Assembly (NCBI GenBank): GCA_001599295.1
Contig: BCGN01000003.1
Span: 1,403,148-1,467,147, forward strand
Origin: Sporopachydermia quercuum
Taxonomy: Eukaryota > Ascomycota > Sporopachydermiomycetes > Sporopachydermiales > Sporopachydermiaceae
Length of the DNA stretch: 64,000 nt
Direction of reading: 5' to 3'
Shown: positions 52,676 to 62,500 of the stretch, one piece after another
Numbering within the stretch: position 1 is the stretch's first letter
How the letters are laid out: every line of letters begins with the position of its first letter
Translations under genes and position numbers: made by a program
The notes under the pieces: generated by a model
What the model saw: the letters and a program-made list of their open reading frames with translations, nothing else
What the model was told of the DNA's origin: nothing
Databases searched by the model: none

Positions 52676-54241
52676 ATGCCTGGAACTATCAGCAATAATA
52701 ACATCACCGAACAGGTGAACAAAAGACATAAAACCGGCTTAGGAGGTAGTCAAAGACCGAAAGATAAACTACTAAAGAACTTATCTGTAATGTACGCCAA
52801 TCAACACCCTCTAGGTGTGAAACCAACAGGGAATGCTTTATTGCTTCCTCAATCTGTTCAAAAACATCATGATCGGCTTCTGGGCGTATTTTCTTTATGG
52901 CCAGATGAACTGATTTTACTCTTTCTTAGTAACTTTCTTTCTGCTAAGGACGTACTAGCATTTGCCCATGCATCCAGAGTAATGTATGCATACACATACC
53001 ATGATGATATTTGGAGACGCCTATATCTATCACAATCTCTAGACTATCAATGGAAAGGTTCTTGGAGGAAAACATATTTACAAATTGACAAAGAATCAAT
53101 GATTTTTTGTACTGGATCCTTATTGTGTTCCGACACTCTTTATCGACCTTTCCAATGTTCTCAAATCGATTACAATGCAATCATTGACGTTGAATCTTTA
53201 CACTCTTTGAACAAAATACCCAGAATTGAAGCACCATTAACCAAAGAGAAGTTTCAAACCACGATTGATTTTCCATTTATTCTCGCGGGTCAAACATGGC
53301 CAAAATGGACTGTAGACGCTTTAGTACAAAGATTTGGAGATGAACTATTCAGAGCTGAAGATGCTTTATGGTCATTAAAACATTATGCGGATTATATGAA
53401 AGCAAATATTGATGAAGCACCATTATATTTATTTGATTGTAATAGCAAAGCACATGCGGAGTTGAGCAAAGAATATGGGATTCCAGAAGCTTTTCAAGAA
53501 GATCTTTTCGTTCTATTAGGTGAGGCCAATTGTAGGCCAGATTTTCGATGGGTCATTCTTGGTCCCGCTAGAAGTGGGAGCACGTTTCATAAGGATCCTA
53601 ATGGAACATGCGCTTGGAATGCCGCAATCAAAGGTCGAAAACTATGGGTGATGTATCCTCCTGGCAATATGCCTGCAGGTGTAAGTACTGACGATGAAGA
53701 AAGCGAAGTAACTAGTCCTGCTAGTTTAGCTGAGTGGTTTTTAGGGGGATTTTACCGTCAGGCAGTAGAAGATATGTTTGAGGGTAGATGTGTAATCGAT
53801 GTATGTGAAGAAGGTGAAATGATGTATGTTCCTGCTGGTTGGTGGCATGCAGTAGCTAATTTGGAAGATTCTATTGCTGTTACGCAAAATTTTGTTCCTG
53901 CAAAGAAGATTGAAAATGTTTTATCGTTTATGAAGAATAAACCTGATCAATTATCTGGATTCAACAAAGGGAAAGTGTTAAGAGCATTGGGGCAAGATTA
54001 TGAGGGAGTTGCAGGAAACATTGAGGATGAGGAAGACGAGGATAAAATTGAGAATGATGGTTGTAAAGTGAATGAGAAGATATTCCCATTGTTTTGCCAG
54101 TTATTAGAGAAATCTCAGTATAAGGATCTACTGGAGAAGGCGTTGGATCATCTGGGTAATAAGGAATCTCAGGCAAAGAGGAAAAAATGGCACGTTGAAG
54201 AAGAAAGCTTCAGCTTTGGATTTAATTTTAATGATGATTAA
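52676..54241 (+). CDS. F-box plus JmjC dioxygenase-like protein (JMJD6/PSR type)
   Basis: Predicted 521-residue Fe(II)/2-oxoglutarate oxygenase with an N-terminal F-box. Seen: the F-box at ~65-115 (LWPDELILLFLSNFLSAKDVLAFAHASRVMY, shown here as a description of two adjoining motifs: WPDELILLFLSNFL and AKDVLAFAHASRV); and a JmjC domain at ~245-410 with the metal triad H305 and D307 in HKDPNGTCAWN and H391 in GWWHAVANL, plus KGRKLWVMYPP for the co-substrate pocket. An acidic stretch follows at ~445-460. The same domain pairing occurs in fungal relatives of JMJD6/phosphatidylserine-receptor proteins; S. cerevisiae has no clear counterpart. Substrate is unknown: protein lysine hydroxylation is the family activity and the F-box suggests a link to SCF. 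The start is the first ATG. Confidence 0.85.
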   Translation: MPGTISNNNITEQVNKRHKTGLGGSQRPKDKLLKNLSVMYANQHPLGVKPTGNALLLPQSVQKHHDRLLGVFSLWPDELILLFLSNFLSAKDVLAFAHASRVMYAYTYHDDIWRRLYLSQSLDYQWKGSWRKTYLQIDKESMIFCTGSLLCSDTLYRPFQCSQIDYNAIIDVESLHSLNKIPRIEAPLTKEKFQTTIDFPFILAGQTWPKWTVDALVQRFGDELFRAEDALWSLKHYADYMKANIDEAPLYLFDCNSKAHAELSKEYGIPEAFQEDLFVLLGEANCRPDFRWVILGPARSGSTFHKDPNGTCAWNAAIKGRKLWVMYPPGNMPAGVSTDDEESEVTSPASLAEWFLGGFYRQAVEDMFEGRCVIDVCEEGEMMYVPAGWWHAVANLEDSIAVTQNFVPAKKIENVLSFMKNKPDQLSGFNKGKVLRALGQDYEGVAGNIEDEEDEDKIENDGCKVNEKIFPLFCQLLEKSQYKDLLEKALDHLGNKESQAKRKKWHVEEESFSFGFNFNDD

Positions 54242-54865
54242 GGAANGGTATAAGGAAACGGTAGAGGTAGTTTAGAATAACATTCTGAAACATGAATTTC
54301 TTTTTATAGAAATACGAAAAAATATATATAGATAAGCTGTATGGAAGTTGTATTGCTATCTTTAAGAAATAAGAAATAACCAGTAGAGCATTAAAGTTTA
54401 CTTGTTTATGAAAGTGCCTATTAACGGTTTATACTCTTTAGTTGCATGTTTATTCATTTGGGCATTATGATCTAGCAGGCTGCCTTCTTCAAAATCCATG
54501 TTTATTAGGAAAGCTAAAGTTTCTTTAATCATAAAGCAATCTAATACAGTCTTACTCTCACCAACCAAAAACACTACATTGAAATACACATACATCTGAA
54601 AAAATCATCATACAATTCATCTATACATAATATCANACTTTTCTTATTTACGCATCAAATAAATAAAATCCGGATCATAAAATCACCTCCCCTTTTCTTT
54701 CTTTCTTTTCTTTTTCAATTCCCTAAGTACAACACAAGCTTAGTCCTTTCTTCCAATATTCATAACTTCACTCATGTCAATAATCATCACCATATCCCTT
54801 ACTTCCTATGAGACGCCTACCCACATATCTAATTAAACAATGTACTAAGGTATTGTCTTATCGGT
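54242..54865. other. Convergent intergenic region JmjC/TIF3
   Basis: 624 bp between two gene ends, AT-rich, with pyrimidine-rich stretches and N bases at 54246 and 54636. No gene seen; the 65-codon ORF at 54398-54595 is unremarkable. Confidence 0.6.
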
Positions 54866-57500
54866 TCATTCTTTCAGGTTTTGTAAGACAGAAAAACCAT
54901 TACGAGGTGTTCTAACAACTGGTGCTTTCTTCATAGGTTGCGCTGGTAATGTTTGAGTCTGTTGTTGAGCTTGTTGCTTATTCACTGGTTTCTTTGTTCT
55001 TTCTATGTTCTTTACCTTATCCTTCGCCTTTTCTTTCGGTTTTTCCTTATCCTTTTCCCTATCCTTGTCCTTATCCTTATCATTGTTTTTATTGTCCCTA
55101 TTGTTCCATGAGCTTCTATCTCTAGGTTTGGAAGTTTCTCTTTCATTGTTGATTCTAGAATAAGTACCACCTGATCTTCCATCTTGTGGACGTATTCTTC
55201 CTCGTCCACGATAGAGTCCTCCTCGATAACCTCTATAACTTTTCGGTCTTTCATCAGTTTTATCACTATCATCTTCAGAACGTAAAGGAATGTATACTTC
55301 GGGTTTTGGTGACAGTGTTGAGGTATATTTTTGATGAATATATGAACCCTCAGCTAATCTGCTTCCTTCTACTTCTTTTTCTTCTTCTTCTTCTTTCTCT
55401 TTTTTTTCTTGCTTATTCTGCTGCAGCTCCAATTGTTGTTGTTGTTGCTGTTTTAACTTGAGCAGTTCTATTCGGTCTTTCAAGGTAGATTCCAATTCTT
55501 CCACACGGGCTTCACTTACTGTTGGCGAACGAGTATGGCCTCTGTTGTATTCCACAGTAACTTCATTGAGAGATGAGGTCAGATTTTCAGTTTGGGCGCC
55601 GCTCTTTTTATTACCTAGTAAACGAGAAGGTTTCAGTATAGTTGGTTTACCTTTGAATTGTCGCTTATCCTTCAAGTTAGCCGTAGCTGTAGGGGTTGCA
55701 TCTTTTGAGGTATCAATAGGTGTGTTAATAGTAGAATTAGTAGTCGTCGTAGCAGCATCAGCACTAGTATTATCATTCGAATTGGTACTTTTTATGGAAT
55801 CTTTTTCATTCTTTTCCAAAACCTCAGAGACTTTCTTCTCATTTCGAACAAGCTTATCTTGTTGCTGGTTCATTTCTTTTTCAACTATTTCTCGTTTTTC
55901 CTTCTCTTCATGTTCATGTTCTAATCTGTTTTCGATTTCAATGAATTTAGAAGCTGTGTCAACAGGCTTTGCTTCGCCAAAGGGATTGGATTTCTTTGGC
56001 TGAGGCGCCGGTGTCGATGCTGATTCAGTAGGAACAACNGTAATATTAGAAGGTGATAAAACGGTAGGTGTTGTCCGCCTTGTTGATTGAAGTCTATTTT
56101 TTGATATTGCTATTGAAGTAGTCGGTACAGCTGACTTATTAGCATTCGTATTGTTGATAATAGGATTATGGCTAACATGAGACCAATCTAAGTTATCTGT
56201 TACAGGCGCAGTGTGTGGGATATCGGTATCTCGATCGCTTCCTGCAGCTGCTTCTGATGTTGGAGTAGATCCTGTTGGTCCTCCAACTAACGATCTTCTT
56301 GGTCCAAATGAAGGCTGGTGTGACTTTTGCATAGCAACATTTACTCTGATTGGTTTCCCATACAAATGGAATCCTTCCATATCCAAAGCTTCTTTTAACA
56401 ATTCTCTGGAAGGGAATTCTATAAAGCAGTAACCTTTTGACCTTTGCGTGAAACCATCTCTGATTAGTTTGATGGATACGGGTTCATTATGAAGAGTGTC
56501 AGTTATTGCGGTGTGTATATCTTCTTCTTGAACATTTGGATGTAATCCTGATATAATAGCAGTAAAAGGAGGTTGATTGGGTACAATTCCTGCATCTGGG
56601 TGAATATATCGTCTGTTATAAGAATTATAAGAATGAGATGAATAACTGCTTTCTCTGTTATGATTTGAGTATCTGGAGTTGTCATGATTATTATAGGAGT
56701 CTTGTCGTCTGTTAGAATAAGAAGAATATGCTTGACCGTTTGAGGCTTTAGTATAATGTTAGTGACAGAAATATTATGCGTGTCAAGAAGACATAATCAG
56801 AGGTTTGGCATTTGAAGTAGGTGTCACAATGTGTAACAATATGTCTATTTTCATGATATGGTTCATAGTGAGGATGAATTCAAAGTAATGATGATTTGGC
56901 TTACTAAAAGTCGGTAGGCCTGCATAACTCTTGTCCTTTTGATTTGTATTTGCCAATTCGATTGACAAGGCTACTTCAATACGGATGCATATGCCCATCA
57001 AAGAAAATGCAGCTCTCATGAAAAATCACCATCTCCTTAGCAATCGATGATACTCCTCGTTACTAATTAACAATTGGAAACACATACAATCATTCAATTT
57101 GATATTAGAAACATCAAATTCATCATCATCAGCCCACGAATCAATTGCTGTACCTGTAGTTGATAAGTTAATAACAATTCTCGATTCTTATAGTTCATTC
57201 TCATCCAATGATCAAAAAAACTATTCATGGCATAGTTTTTCATCAATCAAATACATACTTTGAGCAGCTACAAAAGCTGTCAAGTCAACTTTTTTTCCCT
57301 TTTTATTAGCTGAAAATAGTCAATTATTAGTTAGTTTCTCCGACAAATCAACAGCAATTCAGATTGCTCTTGGCATCAATCCAAATATATTGATGGTCAT
57401 GCTTGATGACACTGTGCCAAACTGTGAACACAGATTGTCATTACATCAGGAACATTGTTTCAACCTCTGGAGTGAACATCAATAGTCAAAACTTACCCAT
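54866..57500 (-). CDS. TIF3: Tif3, translation initiation factor eIF4B, four exons
   Basis: Join on the minus strand of 57500-57497, 57309-57259, 57153-57088 and 56745-54866 gives 666 residues. eIF4B helps eIF4A unwind mRNA leaders and binds the small ribosomal subunit. Splicing restores the eIF4B N-terminus MANKKGKKVDLTAFVAAQ, then TAIDSWADDDEFDVSNIKL, a hallmark acidic block. Seen next: a Tyr/Ser/Asn/Arg-rich segment; one RRM at ~100-175 with RNP2 FTAIISGL and RNP1 KGYCFIEF; a long disordered region with Glu/Lys/Gln-rich coiled-coil character (~300-480); an Arg/Gly segment YRGGLYRGRGR; a Lys/Asp/Arg-rich tract; and the end GFSVLQNLKE. It is longer than S. cerevisiae Tif3 (436). One N near 56039. 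The acceptor of intron 3 could also be 12 nt further on. Confidence 0.88.
56746..57087 (-). other. TIF3 intron 3, 342 nt
   Basis: Minus-strand donor GTATGT (from 57087), branch CACTAAC at 56764-56758, acceptor AAG ending at 56746. A CAAG acceptor 12 nt downstream keeps the same phase, so the exact junction is open. It is the longest intron found here. A 78-codon ORF lies inside it; no box C/D or H/ACA snoRNA could be made out. Confidence 0.75.
57154..57258 (-). other. TIF3 intron 2, 105 nt
   Basis: Minus-strand donor GTATGT (from 57258), branch-like TATTAAC at 57173-57167, acceptor CAG ending at 57154. The junction splits a Ser codon. A second CAG 6 nt later would remove two residues and keep frame. 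Confidence 0.8.
57310..57496 (-). other. TIF3 intron 1, 187 nt, after a 4-nt coding exon
   Basis: Minus-strand donor GTAAGT (from 57496) directly after ATGG, branch AACTAAC at 57336-57330, acceptor CAG ending at 57310. The join makes ATG GCT AAT AAA, i.e. M-A-N-K. Confidence 0.82.
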
Positions 57501-59598
57501 AAGAGAGTAAGTGGTTTCCTTTATTCAATCGAATTGCCAATAGTTTTCTACCGTTGATCTATTGTTTGTCCAATAAGTATATTCAATTGAATTGTTTTAT
57601 CTACCCTGATATCAAGTGAAGGTTTGTAATCTTTTCAATACTAATCACAGTTTCTACTACGTTATATGCCACAATACACAATATGCAATACAATGCACAA
57701 TAGCAGTAAACTAAGATGAGATATAAACACTGTTCTTCTTAATAGATGTTTCCAATAGGTGTATTATATACTAGAAAGCAATACAGCGTCAATTATTATA
57801 ATTTGGATCTGAAAAGAAGACTTTTGTATCAAATTTCTATATTGGTATACGTTTATATCATTAGGAAATAACAAAGAAATACCTTGTTGTGTTTCTTAGT
57901 AACTGTGAGCCACTAAAAGCGAAGAGCATTAAGTAAGGAAATTCGAACTTAACGTCTCACCATGGACAAATAGAGGAAAGGGGCTGTAAGTTACCCGGAT
58001 GGAAATGTGGTTATGGGATGATGGATACAAATGCCGATTGATCACGTAATCTGTATTGGGTAGTCTGATAAGACAGGAGAAGAGTGAGACGTAGAAAGGC
58101 GATATAGAGAAAAGATGAAAACGATTTATCGTTGTTAAGGGTTTGTTTGTTCAAAAGTAGGTATGTCAGTGCCTTCATTAAATTGTTATCAAATATCAAA
58201 CTGTTTGTTTCTATTTTTATGCTATCTCTCATTTTTTGTCTCCATGTTGGCAGGTTTATAGTTTCCGAAATTTAAAATCTTACTTCCCCAAAGTATATGC
58301 AGTTGAAAAGTACGATTTGACATTGACTTTCACTCAAGAATCATTGTCTTTAGAAATGTCAATCTTTCATCTTATTCATCAAAAGGCTATTACATCTAAA
58401 AATGAATCTCTTAAAGCTTGTATTGTTTATATATTTTCATACATATATAATTTGATGTTGTATCATAGCTGAATGAAAGACTCCATGTTGTCAATTAGTT
58501 CTAAGATATTGACTATTATCTCCGAAACTTTTTGCCTATGTCTTTATATGTAAACTGCTAGTTTCTTTNTCAAGAACCAATATCAATTATAACTAAAAAT
58601 ATTCTTTCCAGGAAGAAATTGGCTTACTACGTAATGTCCTACGGCCTTTGCTTTATTACTCGTTCTATCATTGCTGCTTCAAATTGAGGAAACTAATGAC
58701 TCTTGTACGAATCATGAATATGACTTGTCCAATATAGTAGCAATACGGCATACCTTGGCTATGCATAACATGTATCGCTTTATACAACTTCAAAAGTTTT
58801 TGAATTTGTCACAATTATATCCTATGAATCTATCGGATTCAAAACCATACCTAATTATCCTTGCTCACCCTCTAACTTATTTCAACCTCTGTTTCCTAAT
58901 AACTCACTAATGCCTTTTCCCTTCATTATATCTCTCCACTGCCCCCTTTGGAAATTCCAATAAACTTCCAATAAACTTCTCGCTAAACCCCAAATGAAAT
59001 TAGACTTGCAGATATCATACATCATTGTTGCAGCTTACCTTTTGAACCTTATATTTCACTGGTAACAAGAACCCAACGCAAAGCTTACAATTATACAATG
59101 GACTATTCCACTTAGAAGAAGGAAATCCTACAAATAAATCAAATTAACTCTTCTTATTACTGCACTCTATGTAAATCAACTAATTGAATTTAGCTAGTAA
59201 TCAGGATTACTAAGCGCCCAATTGTTCATATCAATTAGAGGTACAACTGTGACATTGCCTTGCCTTGCCTTGCCTTGCTTGTCCTTACTATTATTGATAT
59301 TGCTTGTCTCACTGACAATTGGGCTCACCTGCCTATTAATTGATCTATCGACTAACCGTTGTCAACTTCTATAAATCAATTGGTATAAACAGAAAAGAAC
59401 TTTTTGGCATTTTTTGGTAATTTATTCAATATTTGTTCTACTCGCTTGACTGTTTTATTTTTGTTTCTACTATATTATTTATGACCATATCGCCTATATT
59501 ACCTCCCATCTAAGTAAAGTGTATGGATATGTAATATATACTATTGCTATCGCTACTACTACTGCTACTATCACAACAATAACAACTACTTTTTTATT
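57501..59598. other. Divergent intergenic region TIF3/FMP27
   Basis: 2.1 kb. It holds a (TTGCC)n repeat (59255-59279), one N (58569), and a triplet-rich run (ACTACTGCTACTA) shortly before the FMP27 start. ORFs of 73-79 codons here are not recognisable. No RNA gene seen. Confidence 0.5.
59255..59279 (+). repeat. TTGCC pentamer microsatellite
   Basis: Four exact TTGCC units followed by TTGCT, ~320 bp upstream of the FMP27 start codon. Confidence 0.9.
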
Positions 59599-62500
59599 AT
59601 GTGGATCCAAACATTACCTTCAGAAATACTGGAGATTGCTTCTTCATTTGCTTTGAAAAGTTTGGCTTATCTTGTTACTGGTTTCTTGCTGCAACTGCTT
59701 ATCCTAAGGCTACTATATTGGTTCACAGGGATAAACATCTTATCATTTGGCCACTTGTCTCTTCATAGAATTCGCTATGAACTAAAACCTGGGTTGAAAA
59801 TGTCCGTCAGAAAGATCGGAGTTTCCTTTCATTTACCTAGTGTATCCAGACCCGGATGGTTTACACTATATATAGTGAGTCCTCAGTTTGAGCTGGACTC
59901 ACAAATTCTTATTACTAAAGGATCGAAAGTAAAACAAGCCAAGGGAGCAAAAGAACCTGGACGAAGGAGAAAATCTAAGGGAAGAAACAAAGAAGGTGAG
60001 AATCCTGATGACTCATTATTAATATGGCTGGACCAATTCACAACATCTTCGGATAATGATTTAAGCTATATCTCACTGAAAAGTATTCCTCATTTACCAA
60101 CAATCCTATCTATTGTTAGATGGATGAGATTGCAGTATTTTGATTTGTCTTTGTACAATCTAACTGTTGCATATGCATCTTTGGGTTGTGTAGTGATAGG
60201 AGAAATGCATTATAAGCTTAATCTTGGTGATCGATTAAGTAATTTAGAGTCAATTTCTGGCACTCTTTACTCATTTATGCAGAACCCTAAAGTAACAAGG
60301 CCAATCATCCAAACGTTTACGTGTCGTGAGATTGTTGGTTATTCATTTGAGGGCTCAATTGTTGATAAGACAACTGGTCAACCTCCTGCGTTTGATTTCT
60401 TTCATAAAATCAATTCTGAAGTCCATCAAAGAAATCCCGGTTATAATTACTCTCATTATTCTAAATTAGTTGATGTTTTCACTATCAAGGTTAATTACAT
60501 GTTTGATACTGAAAAATATTACTTATTTGATGCATCTGTTGATGTTAGAGTTGGCACATTAACGTTATTGATGAATAAGATTGCCGCTGCCGTTGCTGTT
60601 ATGATGAATGATTATAGATTGGGCAAAGAGTATTCTGATTATGTTGAAAACGAAGAAAATGCTCCAGAAGAGGTGACTTCCAAAGACCCGGGATTGTTTT
60701 CTAGTACATCTGAATCTCCGGATATAGTTTCCGATATTGATGCTGAAGATCTAACATCTGCACTTAATTCTATCATATTAGCGGCCAATGCAGTGAAACT
60801 GATTCGTGAATTTGAATTCAAAGTTGATGTGATTTCAGTCTTCAAGCTTGCTTTGAACAAGAAATGCCATCAGCAGAATATCTTTTTCTCATTTGTATGT
60901 AATGATTTTCTGATTGATATTAGCAGATTGAACCCTCATAACCCAGGATTCAAGCTATTCTTCTCTCAAGATGAATGTGCTCACCAAGCATTATGCGTCA
61001 TGAATTCAATTCATTTGGGTGTTCATAGAGGCAGTGAGATAGACGAATTAATGTACATCCCTGTTGTCAACTATATATCTAAAACCAATACGTTGTTTCG
61101 AACGCTAAGGCTGATAATACAGAACATCGGGGTGAGTTCTGGGGTTAATATCCGAAAAGATACATGTGGAGGTGAAAGTAGGAAAAAGAAATCAGAAATT
61201 ATAACGGAACAAGACCCAGAGAATATAGAAGAGACACCGGAAGCTAAACCGAATGAAATCCCAACTTCGGAGTCTTCAGAGACTTCAGGGTCTTCAGAAC
61301 CTTTACAACAACCAACTCATAGTATTCTCAACGGCACTCTCAATGTTTCATTTCCGTCATTTGATTTCGCAGAACATCACATTCCCATATTACTGAAACT
61401 AATTGCGTGCTTCAAATCAGCAGACACATCGTCATCAGAATTGAAACCCCAGACGACTTTGTCGGGAAACCCTTCCGAACAGCACATGACTTCAACCGGT
61501 AAATTATTAAGCAAACTCCAGAAGTTTATTCCTATTATGTGCCTTAAAGTTATATTATCGGCTCCTGCTCTCCGAATGTCGATAACAACAATTGAAAATG
61601 GTAAATCTCGAGATGAAATGATCATTTCTTCTTGTGAGGCTTTAGTACTACAATTAACGGGTGAACATAATCACTCCAACTCAGTTTCCGAATCCGATTC
61701 TGATTCCGAGCGCGATTCTGATTCCGAGACCGAGAAAACTTCCGAACATAAACATCGTGGAATCTCATACAAAGCATTAGTTTCTTGCTCTCTCAATACT
61801 TTTGAAACATGGTATCGGCTAAAAAATGGAGCAAGAGTTGATTTAATAAGATCAGAGAGTCTGTCTGCTTCTATTGAAAGCATCCTAACTAATGGAAGGG
61901 TTCTTGCTGCTATTGATGTCGGTTTGAATTATTTCCACGTTGACTGTCAGCGGAAAGAAGTTGTTGATGGGTTCTTAAAACTAGCAGATATAATCCGATC
62001 GACCAAAGCTCCGATTTACTCTGCTCCGAAACCTCAAAATACACAAGCAAATCTCCCCTTAGTGGCATCATTGCCGTCTTGGATTACCAATATCTCGGTT
62101 AAACTACAAGACTTCTCCATTGCTTTAGCGTTACAACTAGAACTGAAAGATTGTAGCTCGGAAGATGAATCTATGGCCAAAATACCAAGAGGATTCAAAT
62201 TAAGCTTAGTTAGTGTTTTGGCTAGGTATAATAATCAGTATGGGGAAAGACCGGAAGATTTTGATCGGAATTTGGAGATATTATTATCGGAATTAAAAGG
62301 ATTAAAAATACAAGAGGATTCCGAGAGCGATACATTTGGTTCAAATCAGTTTTTGAGTTTGCCAGAGTTAACTTACCGAAGCCGATATAATCCGAAAGTG
62401 AATGAATCATGTTTGGATATTAAGACAATCCGGTTGTTTTATACGTTGAATTTGCATTTCCTAATAGCAATGATAATGTTAGCAGGTGGAGGACAACCAG

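Noticed and set aside
56783-57019. 78-codon ORF inside TIF3 intron 3
   Set aside because: Bounded by good splice signals on the same strand and resembles no eIF4B segment.
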